DNA of 64,000 nt from Pandoraea iniqua (GCF_902459685.1 NZ_CABPSF010000001.1:1116001-1180000); one strand, 5' to 3'. Counted from the stretch's first letter, positions 25,791 to 35,434 are shown. A program made the numbers and translations. The notes: generated by a model from the letters alone, not told the origin.

Positions 25791-25830
25791 CGCCCCGGTT
25801 GGTGGAAAAGTTCCGCCCCGGGGCGTTTCT
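25791..25830 (+). terminator. Probable terminator after ubiE
   Basis: CGCCCCGG (25791-25798) pairs with CCGGGGCG (25818-25825) around a 19-nt loop, followed by a short T-rich stretch (TTTCT). It separates ubiE from the Tim44-like gene. Confidence 0.6.
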
Positions 25831-25968
25831 CTAAGTACAGGCTAATTTTGCTGTGGCAGAATCGGGCGTCGCGTTATCCCGTTTCAGTACGTAAAAAAGA
25901 TGCTGAACCAATCCGATAAACGCCTGTCAGTAAACAGCACCTTATAACTCCACGGAGAGACCAGAGCG

Positions 25969-26967
25969 ATGTTCCAGTTCATGAAAAACAAGCTGTTGTT
26001 GGGCGTAGTGGCCGGCGTTTTGGCGGTCGGCATGACGATCGCAGACGCCGACGCCAAGCGCGTTGGCGGCGGCCGGAGCGTCGGCAAGCAGTCCAACACC
26101 GTGACGCAGCGTCAGGCGACGCCGCAACAACCGGCCCAAAGCCCGAACGCCGCACCGAACCAAGCCGCACCGGCTGCTGCTGGCGCAGGCGCCGCAGGGG
26201 CGGCCGCCGCTGCCAAGCCGGCCAACCGTTGGCTCGGCCCGATCGCCGGTCTGGCCGCCGGTCTGGGTATCGCAGCCCTGTTGTCGCACTTCGGCATGGG
26301 CGGCGCGTTCGCCAGCATGATGGCCAACGTCATCATCATCGCGTTGATCGCCTTCGCCGTGCTGTGGGTCATCCGTCGCTTCCGCGGCAACAAGTCGCAG
26401 TCGCAGACCCCGGCCTACGCTGGTGCCAACGCAGGCAACGACGCCTCGAACAACACCCTGCGCCAGTCGTGGGATAGCCAGCAACCGGCCCAACAGCCGG
26501 CCGCTTCGAACCCGTCGACGCAACCGGCGCTGTCCGCTGTCCCGGCTGCTGCCGGTGTCGCGGGTGCAGCAGCCGCTGCCGCAGGTCCGTTCGGCGTGCC
26601 GGCAGGCTTCGATGTCGAAGGCTTCCTGCGCAGCGCGAAGGTGTACTTCAACCGTCTGCAAGCCGCTTGGGACAAGGGCGATCAAGCCGACATCAACGAG
26701 TTCACCACGCCGCAGATGTTCGCGGAAATCAAGATGGACCTCGAAGAACGTGGCAAGTCGACCAACCGTACCGATGTGGTTCAACTCGACGCTGAACTGC
26801 TCGGCATCGAGCAAACGACGAGCGAGTACATGGCCAGCGTGCGTTTCTCGGGTCTGATCCGTGAGACGGAAGGCGCTGCCGCCGAGCCGTTCAACGAAGT
26901 CTGGAACCTGACCAAGCCGGTGACCGGCAATGCCGGTTGGGTACTGGCCGGGATTCAGCAGCTCTAA
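25969..26967 (+). CDS. Tim44-like domain membrane protein
   Basis: The 332-residue protein starts with a signal or anchor segment (KNKLLLGVVAGVLAVGMTI, ending ADADA), then a Gln/Pro/Ala-rich low-complexity stretch, two hydrophobic helices (about residues 90-110 and 114-140), another Ala/Gln-rich linker, and a C-terminal Tim44-like domain (FDVEGFLRSAKVYFNRLQAAWDKGDQ through WNLTKPVTGNAGWVLAGIQQL). The Tim44/Mba1 fold is NTF2-like and membrane-associated. Function in bacteria is unsettled. It stands between terminators at 25791 and 27003, as a single-gene unit within the ubi cluster. Confidence 0.85.
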   Translation: MFQFMKNKLLLGVVAGVLAVGMTIADADAKRVGGGRSVGKQSNTVTQRQATPQQPAQSPNAAPNQAAPAAAGAGAAGAAAAAKPANRWLGPIAGLAAGLGIAALLSHFGMGGAFASMMANVIIIALIAFAVLWVIRRFRGNKSQSQTPAYAGANAGNDASNNTLRQSWDSQQPAQQPAASNPSTQPALSAVPAAAGVAGAAAAAAGPFGVPAGFDVEGFLRSAKVYFNRLQAAWDKGDQADINEFTTPQMFAEIKMDLEERGKSTNRTDVVQLDAELLGIEQTTSEYMASVRFSGLIRETEGAAAEPFNEVWNLTKPVTGNAGWVLAGIQQL

Positions 26968-27002
26968 GCTACCGCCGTTTTTGCCGTAACCTGCCTTACA
27001 AT

Positions 27003-27038
27003 AAGAGCCCGCGTTTGAAGCGCGGGCTCTTTTGTTTT
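27003..27038 (+). terminator. Terminator after Tim44-like gene
   Basis: An 11-bp stem (AAGAGCCCGCG, 7-nt loop, CGCGGGCTCTT) is followed by a T-rich tail (TTGTTTTTG). ubiJ begins only 75 nt later and must rely on readthrough or its own promoter. Confidence 0.88.
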
Positions 27039-27112
27039 TGCCGCCTGGCGAGGTATGCCGGGCGACGTCTTTCGGTGCGACCGGTGTTCTGCGCCGGTCG
27101 GCCGCCAAGCTC

Positions 27113-27724
27113 ATGACCGTAGCCGCCAAAGCCTTTGCCGCCACCGTGAATCACTTGCTCGCCCGAGAACCGTGGGCGCGCGAACGCCTGCGCCAACACA
27201 TCGGCGCCTCCGCCCGGCTGGCGATGTCGCCGTTCGACCTGCGTTTGCAGGTGGGCGACGACGGCTATCTCGCCGCCTTCGAGGCCGACACCCCCTGCGA
27301 CGTCAGCATCGCCGTGCCCCCGTCGGCGCTGGCCGACTTTGCGGGCGGCGGTCAGGCCGCCGTCATGCGTCACGTGAAGATCGAGGGCGACGCCGAGTTC
27401 GCCAATACGGTGTCCTATCTTGCCCAGCACCTGCGCTGGGAGGCCGCCGAAGACCTGAGCCGCGTGATCGGTGATGCCGCCGCCCACCGGGTGACCGAAA
27501 CCGGCAAGGCCGCCGTGGCCGGTGCGCGCCGCACCGGGGCGACGCTGGCGCGCTCGCTCACCGACTATCTCGTTGAAGAAAACCCGTTGCTCGTGGCCCG
27601 CCCACGGCTGGACGCCATGCGCGACGACATCGGCACCCTGCGCGACGATCTGGCGCGACTCGAAAAGCGACTCGAGAAACTTGAGCGCCAGCCCGGCGCG
27701 CCGCGTTCCACCGGAGGCCGCTGA
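27113..27724 (+). CDS. ubiJ: Ubiquinone biosynthesis accessory factor UbiJ (SCP2 domain)
   Basis: The 203-residue protein is an SCP2-like lipid-binding factor that, with UbiK, organises the late ubiquinone biosynthesis complex. The N-terminal SCP2 fold reads NHLLAREPWARERLRQHIG, ARLAMSPFDLRLQV, VSIAVPPSALADF, VMRHVKIEGDAEFANTVSYL; the C terminus is a charged coiled coil (DDIGTLRDDLARLEKRLEKL). Identification is supported by its place 3 nt before ubiB. The start at 27113 is the first that gives a family-like N terminus; the frame is open to 27032 through the preceding terminator. Confidence 0.88.
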   Translation: MTVAAKAFAATVNHLLAREPWARERLRQHIGASARLAMSPFDLRLQVGDDGYLAAFEADTPCDVSIAVPPSALADFAGGGQAAVMRHVKIEGDAEFANTVSYLAQHLRWEAAEDLSRVIGDAAAHRVTETGKAAVAGARRTGATLARSLTDYLVEENPLLVARPRLDAMRDDIGTLRDDLARLEKRLEKLERQPGAPRSTGGR

Positions 27725-27727
27725 CCG

Positions 27728-29290
27728 ATGCGACTTCTGCGCCTTATCAAGATTCTGTTCGTCTGCTATCGCTACGGCCTCGACGAGCTGGTGCTCTCCA
27801 GCATTCGCCATCCCATTGCACGCAGCTTCATGCGGGTGCTCTCATTCGGGCGTAGCGGGCTGAAGGCACCGCGCGGCGAGCGTCTGCGTCTGGCGCTCGA
27901 AGCGCTTGGGCCGATTTTCGTGAAGTTTGGGCAGGTGCTCTCCACCCGCCGTGACCTGATGCCGCCCGACATCGCGCAGGAACTGGCGCGCTTGCAGGAT
28001 CAGGTGCCCCCGTTCGATCCGGAACTGGCTCGTGCGGCCATCGAGAAATCGCTGGGCCGACCGCTGGAAGAAGTGTTTGTCGAGTTCGAGCGCTCACCGG
28101 TGGCCAGCGCATCGATTGCGCAGGTCCACTTCGCGCGCATTCGCGAAGGCCAGCATGCGGGCAAGGAGGTGGCCGTCAAGGTGCTGCGCCCGAACATGCT
28201 CGGCGTGATCGACAGCGATCTCGCGCTCATGCGCGATCTGGCGGGCTGGGTCGAGCGGCTGTGGCCGGACGGCAAGCGCCTGAAGCCGCGCGAGGTGGTG
28301 GCCGAGTTCGACAAGTATCTGCACGACGAGCTCGACCTGATGCGCGAGGCCGCGAACGCGGCGCAACTGCGTCGCAATTTCATCGAATCGGGCATGTTGA
28401 TGGTGCCCGAGATGTATTGGGAATTCAGTACCAGCACCGTGCTCGTGATGGAGCGCATGCGCGGTGTGCCGATCAGCCAGATCGAGGTGCTGCGCGAGGC
28501 GGGCGTCGATCTGAAGAAGCTGGCGCGCGAAGGCGTCGAGATCTTCTTCACACAGTTTCTGCGCGACGGGTTCTTCCACGCGGACATGCACCCAGGCAAT
28601 ATTCTCGTGAGTCTCGATCCGGCCACGTTCGGGCGCTATATCGCGCTCGACTGCGGCATCGTCGGCGCGCTGTCCGAGTTCGACAAGAACTATCTGGCGC
28701 AGAACTTCCTCGCGTTTTTCCGTCGCGACTATCACCGGGTGGCATCGCTGCATCTGGAGTCGGGCTGGGTGCCGTCCGATACGCGTGTCGAGGAACTGGA
28801 AGGGGCGATTCGTGCGGTTTGCGAGCCGTACTTCGACCGTCCGCTCAAGGAAATCTCGCTGGGGCTCGTGCTGATGCGCCTGTTCCAGACGTCGCGCCGC
28901 TTCAATGTGGAAATTCAGCCGCAACTGGTGTTGCTGCAAAAGACGCTGCTCAATATCGAAGGGTTGGGGCGTCAGCTCGATCCGGATCTCGATCTGTGGA
29001 AGACGGCCAAGCCGTTTCTCGAGCGCTGGATGGCCGAGCAGATTGGTCCGCGCGGCTGGCTGGAGCGACTGAAAACCGAAGCGCCGCAGTGGAGCAAGAC
29101 CCTGCCGCAACTACCGCGATTGATTCATCAGGCGCTGGCCGCGCATGCCCGTCCGCAGGACGACACGGTGCTGCTCGCACTGCTTCAGGAGCAACGCCGC
29201 ACCAACCGCCTGCTGACCGGCGCGTTCTGTCTGGTGGGCGGTGTCGTCATCGGGGTGCTCGCGGCATTCGTGTGGATCTATGGCGGATAA
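27728..29290 (+). CDS. ubiB: Ubiquinone biosynthesis regulatory protein kinase UbiB
   Basis: The 520-residue protein belongs to the ABC1/ADCK/UbiB atypical kinase-like family needed for ubiquinone production. Motifs seen: the family KxGQ motif in [16 protein letters not shown] (residues 66-69), the Ala-rich nucleotide loop ASIAQVHFA, the lysine in VAVKVLRP, the catalytic loop [10 protein letters not shown] and the metal-binding IALDCGIVG in place of DFG. The C terminus has hydrophobic helices ([20 protein letters not shown]) that anchor it to the inner membrane. It overlaps the next gene by 11 nt. Confidence 0.95.
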   Translation: MRLLRLIKILFVCYRYGLDELVLSSIRHPIARSFMRVLSFGRSGLKAPRGERLRLALEALGPIFVKFGQVLSTRRDLMPPDIAQELARLQDQVPPFDPELARAAIEKSLGRPLEEVFVEFERSPVASASIAQVHFARIREGQHAGKEVAVKVLRPNMLGVIDSDLALMRDLAGWVERLWPDGKRLKPREVVAEFDKYLHDELDLMREAANAAQLRRNFIESGMLMVPEMYWEFSTSTVLVMERMRGVPISQIEVLREAGVDLKKLAREGVEIFFTQFLRDGFFHADMHPGNILVSLDPATFGRYIALDCGIVGALSEFDKNYLAQNFLAFFRRDYHRVASLHLESGWVPSDTRVEELEGAIRAVCEPYFDRPLKEISLGLVLMRLFQTSRRFNVEIQPQLVLLQKTLLNIEGLGRQLDPDLDLWKTAKPFLERWMAEQIGPRGWLERLKTEAPQWSKTLPQLPRLIHQALAAHARPQDDTVLLALLQEQRRTNRLLTGAFCLVGGVVIGVLAAFVWIYGG

Positions 29291-29975
29291 ATCTCAGCAG
29301 GATCAGGGCGGGCAGAGCGGAGAGGGCGCGTCGACTCCTGCGAACGGCGCCCTCGATGCGACGGCCTCAGCTGCACCGGCATTTGCGCATCGTGATTCAT
29401 CGCGTGCCGAGTTCTGGAATGAGCGCTTCGAGAAGGCGTTCATGCCTTGGGATGCTGCCGGCGTGCCGCGCGCGCTACGAGAGTTTGTCGCCAGCGAGGC
29501 CGTGCCTCAGGCGACGCTGATTCCCGGCTGCGGGGCTGCCTACGAAGCCGCATGGCTCGATGGTCAGGGCTGGCCGGTGCGTGCCATCGACTTTTCGCCG
29601 GTGGCCGTCGAGCAGGCTAAGGCGCTGTTGGGCTCGCGCGCTGAACTGGTCGATGAGGCCGACTTCTTTGCCTATACGCCGCCGTTCACGATCGACGTGA
29701 TTTACGAGCGCGCGTTTCTGTGCGCACTGCCGCGCACGCTCTGGCAGGACTACGCCCGCCGGGTGGCGCAACTGCTGCCGAGCGGCGCCCGTCTCGCGGG
29801 CTTCTTCTTCCTGCGCGAAACTCCCAAGGGACCGCCGTTTGGCATTGCGCCCGAGGCGCTCGATGCCCTGTTGACGCAGGATTTCGTCTGCGAAGTGGAT
29901 CTTCCCGTCGATGCGGCAGATTCGGTGCCGGTGTTCGCCGGGGCTGAACACTGGATGGTCTGGCGGCGGCGTTGA
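29280..29975 (+). CDS. TPMT family SAM-dependent methyltransferase
   Basis: The 231-residue product resembles bacterial thiopurine S-methyltransferase family proteins: [33 protein letters not shown] (SAM motif I), [50 protein letters not shown] and a terminal EHWMVWRRR. An N-terminal Gln/Ala-rich extension of about 40 residues is likely disordered. The true substrate is unknown; relatives methylate thiols, halides or selenium/tellurium species. It overlaps the end of ubiB by 11 nt, so it is translated from the same message, which raises the question of a link to quinone metabolism. Confidence 0.85.
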   Translation: MADKSQQDQGGQSGEGASTPANGALDATASAAPAFAHRDSSRAEFWNERFEKAFMPWDAAGVPRALREFVASEAVPQATLIPGCGAAYEAAWLDGQGWPVRAIDFSPVAVEQAKALLGSRAELVDEADFFAYTPPFTIDVIYERAFLCALPRTLWQDYARRVAQLLPSGARLAGFFFLRETPKGPPFGIAPEALDALLTQDFVCEVDLPVDAADSVPVFAGAEHWMVWRRR

Positions 29976-30296
29976 GCCGGCCGCACCGTGCCCGGCTATC
30001 GTCGTTTCCCGAAATCTGCGACGTCCGGCACCGGGATTTGTGATTTTTTCCCCGCGCGTGTCGCACGCCGCTATAATCGGCCCAAATTTTTTCGCCAGGT
30101 GGCAAAAACGGGCGCCCCCGAGCGCTGAACAGCATCAGCCCCGTCATGCTCGACCTGAATTTCTGTTGCCCGGAAGGCTGCGGCCCGCGGCACGGTTTCG
30201 TTAGTTCGCGTGTGCGGCCGCCGGCGGCCAGATCACGCCCCGCACACTGACGCTGCCGCCGCTACCGTCGCCCTGGGGCTTGGCTGGGGCCGCGTT
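29976..30296 (+). promoter_or_regulatory. Promoter and long leader of the symporter gene
   Basis: TATAAT at 30072-30077 is a consensus -10, but no good -35 was found at the proper spacing. If used, the transcript has a leader of over 200 nt before the symporter start. The leader holds an open frame of 34 codons (30146-30250) beginning MLDLNFCCPEGCG; it lacks a ribosome site and may be chance. No known riboswitch was recognised. Confidence 0.4.
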
Positions 30297-31742
30297 ATGC
30301 TGATCTGGTTTGTCATTTTGTATTGGGTCATTTCGGTGGCCATCGGGCTGCTGGCCGCCCTCAAGGTCCGCAATACCAAAGATTTCACCGTTGCCGGGCG
30401 CCGCCTGCCGTATGGCATGGTCATCGCCGTGGTGTTTGCCACGTGGTTCGGTTCGGAAGCCGTGCTCGGCATCCCGGCCACGTTCATCGGCGACGGTCTG
30501 CGCGGCATCGTGGCCGACCCGTTCGGCTCGTCGATGTGTCTGGTGCTCGTCGGCGTGTTCTTCGCCCGCAAGCTGTATCGCATGAACCTCATGACGATCG
30601 GCGACTTCTACAAGCTCAAATACAACCGCACCGTCGAAGTCGTGACGAGTATCGCCATCGTGATCTCGTACCTCGGCTGGGTCGGCGCGCAGATCAAGGC
30701 GCTGGGCCTCGTGTTCCATACGGTCTCGGGCGGCGCGATGTCGGAGCCCACGGGCATGATCATCGGCGCGGTGTCGGTGCTCGCATACACGCTGCTCGGC
30801 GGCATGATTTCGGTCGCCGTGACCGACTTCATCCAGATGATCATCATCGTGGTCGGTCTGGTCTACATCGCCGTGGAAGTCTCGGGCATGGTGCCGGGCG
30901 GTGCGTCGGCGGTGATCGCCCATGCGGCCGATGCCGGCAAGTTCGTGTTCCTGCCCGCGATGAATCCCGCCGATGTGCTGGCGTTCATTGCGGCGGGCGT
31001 GACCATGATGTTCGGCTCGATACCGCAGCAGGACGTGTTCCAGCGCGTGATGTCGTCCAAGACAGAGAACATCGCGGTCGCAGGCTCCATCACCGGTGGC
31101 GTCCTGTACTTCTTCTTCACGTTCATCCCGATCTTCCTCGCCTACTCGGCGCTGCTGATCGCCCCGTCGATGGTGCAGAAGTACATCGGCACCGATCCGC
31201 AACAGATCCTGCCGCAGTTGGTGCTCACCAGCGTGCCGATCGTGGCGCAGGTGATGTTCTTCGGGGCGCTGCTGTCCGCCATCAAGAGCTGCGCGTCGGC
31301 CACGCTGCTGGCCCCGTCGGTGACGTTTGCCGAGAACATCATTCGCCCGATGCTGCGCGGCCCGATCGACGACAAGCACCTGCTGCGCCTGATGCGCATC
31401 GTCGTGCTGTGCTTCACCGCGCTGGTGCTGGTGTACGCGCTGAATTCGAAGGCATCGATCTTCCAGATGGTCGAGAGCGCCTATAAGGTCACGCTGGTCT
31501 GCTGCTTCGTGCCGCTGGCGTTCGGCTTGTACTGGAAGCGCTCGAGCTCGCTGGGCGGCACGCTTGCCGTGTTCAGCGGTCTGGTCGTCTGGATCGGCTG
31601 CGAAGTGTTGGCACCCGAGGCCCTCGTGCCGCCGCAACTGGCCGGCCTGCTGGCCTCGATTACGGGCATGGTCGTGGGTTCGCTGCTGCAACCGGCGTCA
31701 GAGCGCGGTCAGCCGCCGAGCCAAGAGGTGTCGACGATCTGA
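30297..31742 (+). CDS. Sodium:solute symporter family protein
   Basis: The 481-residue inner-membrane transporter is of the SSS family (LeuT fold, Na+-coupled). It begins with a hydrophobic helix (WFVILYWVISVAIGLLAAL) followed by the family motif KDFTVAGRRLPYGMVIAVVFATWFG in pieces, then about thirteen helices with ISYLGWVGAQIKALG and GSIPQQDVFQRVMSSK (a typical SSS segment after helix 7). Substrate is not evident. The start at 30297 gives the family-like N terminus; the frame is open to 30210. No partner regulator is adjacent. Confidence 0.9.
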   Translation: MLIWFVILYWVISVAIGLLAALKVRNTKDFTVAGRRLPYGMVIAVVFATWFGSEAVLGIPATFIGDGLRGIVADPFGSSMCLVLVGVFFARKLYRMNLMTIGDFYKLKYNRTVEVVTSIAIVISYLGWVGAQIKALGLVFHTVSGGAMSEPTGMIIGAVSVLAYTLLGGMISVAVTDFIQMIIIVVGLVYIAVEVSGMVPGGASAVIAHAADAGKFVFLPAMNPADVLAFIAAGVTMMFGSIPQQDVFQRVMSSKTENIAVAGSITGGVLYFFFTFIPIFLAYSALLIAPSMVQKYIGTDPQQILPQLVLTSVPIVAQVMFFGALLSAIKSCASATLLAPSVTFAENIIRPMLRGPIDDKHLLRLMRIVVLCFTALVLVYALNSKASIFQMVESAYKVTLVCCFVPLAFGLYWKRSSSLGGTLAVFSGLVVWIGCEVLAPEALVPPQLAGLLASITGMVVGSLLQPASERGQPPSQEVSTI

Positions 31743-31832
31743 TTCGTCTGTGCCGCGAGGGTGGCGGCTGTGTGAGCGCTCGCTTTTGCGCGGGATGCCG
31801 TCACACGTAGTCACCGGCCAGAAACGTCAAAT

Positions 31833-31866
31833 GCGGTGACGCGAGACCTTGATCTTGCGTCACCGC
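31833..31866. repeat. Perfect 10-bp inverted repeat before fmdB-type gene
   Basis: GCGGTGACGC (31833-31842) and GCGTCACCGC (31857-31866) form a perfect dyad with a 14-nt spacer in the gap between the symporter and FmdB genes. There is no T tract. It could be a hairpin ending the symporter message or an operator. TATAAT at 31913-31918 is a possible -10 for the downstream gene. Confidence 0.5.
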
Positions 31867-31955
31867 GTGCCCATATATCTCCGGACAAATCCCGAAAGCC
31901 TTGTGAAGCGGTTATAATTCAAGGCTTTGCGCGCCTTTTCCCGTCGGAAAGAATC

Positions 31956-32327
31956 ATGCCTATCTACGCCTATCGTTGCGAAACATGCGGTTTCGCGAAA
32001 GATGTGCTGCAAAAAATGAGCGATACCCCGCTCTCCCAGTGCCCGGAATGCGGCAAGGATACGTTTCGCAAGCAGGTGACTGCGGCGGGCTTCCAGCTCA
32101 AGGGTTCGGGATGGTATGTCACGGATTTCCGTGGGGGTTCGGGCGGCGCTAGTGCACCCGCTTCCGGCGCGGCGGCGTCGTCGACGGCAGCGGCCTCGTC
32201 GGGCGAAAGCGCTTCGACATCGAGCGCATCGGATGCATCGGCGGGATCGTCGGCTGCGTCCAGCTCGGACGGCGCGTCGTCGAGCACCCCGGCGGCCAGT
32301 TGCGGTGGCGGCTGCGCTTGTCATTAA
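31956..32327 (+). CDS. FmdB family zinc-ribbon protein
   Basis: The 123-residue protein starts with the FmdB zinc ribbon: MPIYAYRCETCGFAKDVLQ with two CxxC pairs (CETC and CPEC) and ends the conserved part at GFQLKGSGWYVTDF. A Ser/Ala-rich low-complexity tail of about 50 residues follows, closing with CGGGCACH. FmdB proteins are proposed regulators; function is unproven. The start at 31956 has GGAAAG upstream. It begins a conserved neighbourhood with DUF502 and aspS. Confidence 0.9.
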   Translation: MPIYAYRCETCGFAKDVLQKMSDTPLSQCPECGKDTFRKQVTAAGFQLKGSGWYVTDFRGGSGGASAPASGAAASSTAAASSGESASTSSASDASAGSSAASSSDGASSSTPAASCGGGCACH

Positions 32328-32336
32328 GTGTTGCCA

Positions 32337-32372
32337 GTATTACCCGAATTACCTGTATTGCCTGAATTGAAC
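32337..32372. repeat. Four imperfect 9-bp tandem repeats
   Basis: Four units of the form GNATTRCCT run head to tail between the FmdB and DUF502 genes (GTATTACCC, GAATTACCT, GTATTGCCT, GAATTGAAC). The array looks like a short slippage-prone tract; unit number may vary between strains. Confidence 0.6.
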
Positions 32373-32461
32373 GAACAAGCAGAACGACGCGTCCGGCCCG
32401 GCGGCCTGGCGCGTGATTGACCCCGCTGACCCAGTAGCCGCCGACATTCGCGAGTCCTGCC

Positions 32462-33106
32462 ATGAGCGTCAAAAAACCCGCGTTGAAGACGATTTTCCTC
32501 ACCGGCCTGCTGGTGCTGGTGCCGCTCGCCATCACGTTGTGGGTGCTGGGCCTGATCATCGGCACGATGGATCAGACCTTGCTGCTGCTGCCTGACGACT
32601 GGCAGCCGTCGCACCTGATCGGCATGCGCGTGCCGGGCTTCGGCGTGGTGGTCACCCTCGCGTTCGTGTTCGTCGTTGGCCTTCTGGCGCATAATTTCAT
32701 TGGCCAGAAGCTGGTCGGCTGGTGGGAAGCCGTGCTCACGCGCATTCCCGTGGTCGGACCGCTCTACGGCAGCGTCAAGCAGGTGTCCGATACATTGCTC
32801 TCGAGCAATGGCAACGCGTTTCGCAAGGCGTTGCTCGTGCGTTATCCGCACGCGGATTCCTGGACCATCGCCTTCCTGACCGGCGCGCCGGGCGGCGACG
32901 TGGTCAATCACTTGCAGGGCGAGTATGTGAGCGTTTATGTCCCGACGACGCCGAACCCCACGTCAGGTTTCTTCCTGATGATGCGGGCGAGCGACGTGGT
33001 CGAGCTCGACATGACGGTCGATGCCGCCCTCAAGTACATCGTATCGATGGGCGTGGTGGCGCCCGCCCACAACCCGCGCCAGCAGCGTCCCGGCCCGCTC
33101 CTGTGA
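32462..33106 (+). CDS. DUF502 family membrane protein
   Basis: The 214-residue protein has two N-terminal hydrophobic helices (TIFLTGLLVLVPLAITLWVLG and VVVTLAFVFVVGLLAHNFIG, split here by LPDDWQPSHLIGMRVPGFG) and a soluble C-terminal part with RIPVVGPLYGSVKQV, FRKALLVRYP and YVPTTPNPTSGFFL, which is the DUF502 signature. Function is unknown. It lies between fmdB-type and aspS genes, a gene order common in betaproteobacteria, and is 47 nt before aspS. Confidence 0.9.
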   Translation: MSVKKPALKTIFLTGLLVLVPLAITLWVLGLIIGTMDQTLLLLPDDWQPSHLIGMRVPGFGVVVTLAFVFVVGLLAHNFIGQKLVGWWEAVLTRIPVVGPLYGSVKQVSDTLLSSNGNAFRKALLVRYPHADSWTIAFLTGAPGGDVVNHLQGEYVSVYVPTTPNPTSGFFLMMRASDVVELDMTVDAALKYIVSMGVVAPAHNPRQQRPGPLL

Positions 33107-33153
33107 GCCACCGGTGACTCCCGGCGTCATTTTTTGAAAATCGGAACAGCAAA

Positions 33154-34956
33154 ATGTCCATGCGTACCTCCTACTGCGGTCTGGTGACCGAGCAACAACT
33201 GGGCCAAACGGTCAAGCTTTGTGGCTGGGTCAATCGCCGCCGTGATCACGGCGGGGTCATCTTCATCGACCTGCGCGATCGCGAAGGTCTGGTGCAGGTC
33301 GTGTGCGATCCGGACCGCGCAGAGATGTTCAAGGCCGCCGAAGGCCTGCGCAATGAGTTCTGCGTGCAAATTACCGGTCTGGTACGCGCCCGTCCGGCAG
33401 GCACGGAAAACGCCAACCTGACGAGCGGCAAGATCGAAGTGCTGTGCCATGAGCTGCAAGTGCTCAACCCGTCGGTCACGCCCCCGTTCCCGCTCGACGA
33501 CGAAAACCTGTCGGAAACGACGCGCCTCACGCACCGCGTGCTGGACCTGCGCCGCCCGCAGATGCAATACAACCTGCGCCTGCGCTACAAGGTGGCGATG
33601 GAAGTGCGCAAGTATCTGGACGCGCAAGGCTTCATCGACATCGAAACCCCGATGCTCACCAAGAGCACGCCGGAAGGCGCGCGCGACTATCTGGTGCCGT
33701 CGCGTGTGAACCCGGGCATGTTCTTCGCGCTGCCGCAGTCGCCGCAGCTCTTCAAGCAGCTGCTGATGGTGGCCGGCTTCGACCGCTACTACCAGATCAC
33801 CAAGTGCTTCCGCGACGAAGACCTGCGCGCTGACCGTCAGCCGGAATTCACGCAGATCGACTGCGAAACCTCGTTCCTGTCGGAGCAAGAGATTCGCGAT
33901 CTGTTCGAGAACATGATTCGTCACGTGTTCAAGGAAGCGATCAACGTCGAGTTCGACGCCAAGGTGCCGGTCATGCAGTACTCGGAAGCGATGCGCCGCT
34001 TCGGTTCGGACAAGCCGGACCTGCGCGTGAAGCTCGAATTCACCGAGTTGACCGACGTGATGGGCGACGTGGATTTCAAGGTGTTCTCGGTGCCGGCTAC
34101 GACCGAAGGCGGCCGTGTGGTGGCCCTGCGCGTGCCGGGTGGTTCGGAAATTTCGCGTAGCGAGATCGACGCATACACCGACTTCGTGAAGATTTACGGC
34201 GCGAAGGGTCTGGCCTGGATCAAGGTCAATGAAGTGGCCAAGGGCCGCGACGGCCTGCAAAGCCCGATCGTGAAGAACCTGCACGACGCAGCCATCGCCT
34301 CGATTCTCGAGCGCACCGGCGCGCAAGACGGCGACATCATCTTCTTCGGTGCCGACAAGGAAAAGGTCGTCAACGACGGTATCGGCGCGCTGCGTCTGAA
34401 GATCGGTCACTCGGAATTCGGCAAGAGCCACGGCCTGTTCGAAGCCGGCTGGCGTCCGCTGTGGGTCGTCGACTTCCCGATGTTCGAATACGACGAAGAA
34501 GACGCCCGCTGGGTGGCCTGCCATCACCCGTTCACGAGCCCGAAGGACGAGCACATCGACTATCTCGAGACCGACCCGGGCAAGTGCCTGGCGAAGGCCT
34601 ACGACATGGTGCTCAACGGCTGGGAAATCGGTGGCGGTTCGGTCCGTATCTTCCAAGAGGAAGTGCAGAGCAAGGTGTTCCGTGCGCTCAAGCTGGGTGA
34701 GGAAGAAGCCCGTGCGAAGTTCGGCTTCCTGCTCGACGCGCTGCAATACGGCGCGCCGCCGCATGGTGGCATCGCCTTCGGTCTGGACCGCGTCATCACG
34801 ATGATGGCCGGTGCCGATTCGATTCGCGACGTGATCGCGTTCCCGAAGACGCAACGCGCACAGGATCTGCTCACGCAAGCCCCGTCGCCGGTCGACGAGC
34901 GCCAACTGCGCGACCTGCACATCCGCCTGCGTCAGTCGGAAGCGCCGAAGGCCTAA
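33154..34956 (+). CDS. aspS: Aspartyl-tRNA synthetase
   Basis: The 600-residue class II synthetase is of the bacterial type: N-terminal OB-fold anticodon-binding domain ([21 protein letters not shown]), catalytic domain with motif 2 around [18 protein letters not shown] and PEFTQIDCE, the bacterial GAD insertion in the middle, and motif 3 [13 protein letters not shown]. It charges tRNA-Asp with aspartate in the cytosol; whether it is discriminating or also charges tRNA-Asn was not judged. Length is normal. A terminator follows. Confidence 0.97.
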   Translation: MSMRTSYCGLVTEQQLGQTVKLCGWVNRRRDHGGVIFIDLRDREGLVQVVCDPDRAEMFKAAEGLRNEFCVQITGLVRARPAGTENANLTSGKIEVLCHELQVLNPSVTPPFPLDDENLSETTRLTHRVLDLRRPQMQYNLRLRYKVAMEVRKYLDAQGFIDIETPMLTKSTPEGARDYLVPSRVNPGMFFALPQSPQLFKQLLMVAGFDRYYQITKCFRDEDLRADRQPEFTQIDCETSFLSEQEIRDLFENMIRHVFKEAINVEFDAKVPVMQYSEAMRRFGSDKPDLRVKLEFTELTDVMGDVDFKVFSVPATTEGGRVVALRVPGGSEISRSEIDAYTDFVKIYGAKGLAWIKVNEVAKGRDGLQSPIVKNLHDAAIASILERTGAQDGDIIFFGADKEKVVNDGIGALRLKIGHSEFGKSHGLFEAGWRPLWVVDFPMFEYDEEDARWVACHHPFTSPKDEHIDYLETDPGKCLAKAYDMVLNGWEIGGGSVRIFQEEVQSKVFRALKLGEEEARAKFGFLLDALQYGAPPHGGIAFGLDRVITMMAGADSIRDVIAFPKTQRAQDLLTQAPSPVDERQLRDLHIRLRQSEAPKA

Positions 34957-34994
34957 CGCATCTCGCGGGCGTGCCGCTCGTGATGAAACGTTCG

Positions 34995-35026
34995 AACCCC
35001 CTCTGCCGCAAGGCGAGGGGGTTTTT
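34995..35026 (+). terminator. Terminator after aspS
   Basis: A 9-bp stem (AACCCCCTC, 11-nt loop, GAGGGGGTT) is followed by a T run. It ends the fmdB-DUF502-aspS unit. Confidence 0.88.
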
Positions 35027-35062
35027 GTTTATGCGGTGGGAATACCGAGGGAGGGCAAGTCG

Positions 35063-35434
35063 ATGATAGTGAGTGCGAAGGCGATCATTCGCCGCGACGA
35101 CACGGTGCTGTTCGCGCGAAATCCGCGCAACGAGTGGGAACTGCCGGGTGGCCAGCCCGAACCCGGTGAATCGCTGGAAGACGCGGTGCGCCGCGAAGTG
35201 CTGGAAGAATGTGGCTGGCAGATCGCGCAGGTGACTTACCACGGCAGCGCGTCGTTCGAAGTGATTCCCGGGCGGTATGTGATGCTGGTCTTCTACGTTT
35301 GCGAGCGGGATGGGGGCGATCTCACGCCATTGGTCACGAGCAACGAGCATACGATGCTCGGCTGGATCGACGTCGACGGGCGGCGTCCCGACGATCTGCC
35401 GCAGTGCTACTGGGACGCGGTCACGCGCGCATAA
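35063..35434 (+). CDS. NUDIX hydrolase
   Basis: The 123-residue protein has a complete Nudix box, GGQPEPGESLEDAVRREV followed by LEECGW (about residues 32-55), with the metal-binding REVLEE core. The rest is a compact Nudix fold with no added domains. It hydrolyses a nucleoside diphosphate linked to another moiety; the substrate is unknown. The start at 35063 follows GGAGG by 8 nt. It lies between aspS and nudB. Confidence 0.9.
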   Translation: MIVSAKAIIRRDDTVLFARNPRNEWELPGGQPEPGESLEDAVRREVLEECGWQIAQVTYHGSASFEVIPGRYVMLVFYVCERDGGDLTPLVTSNEHTMLGWIDVDGRRPDDLPQCYWDAVTRA

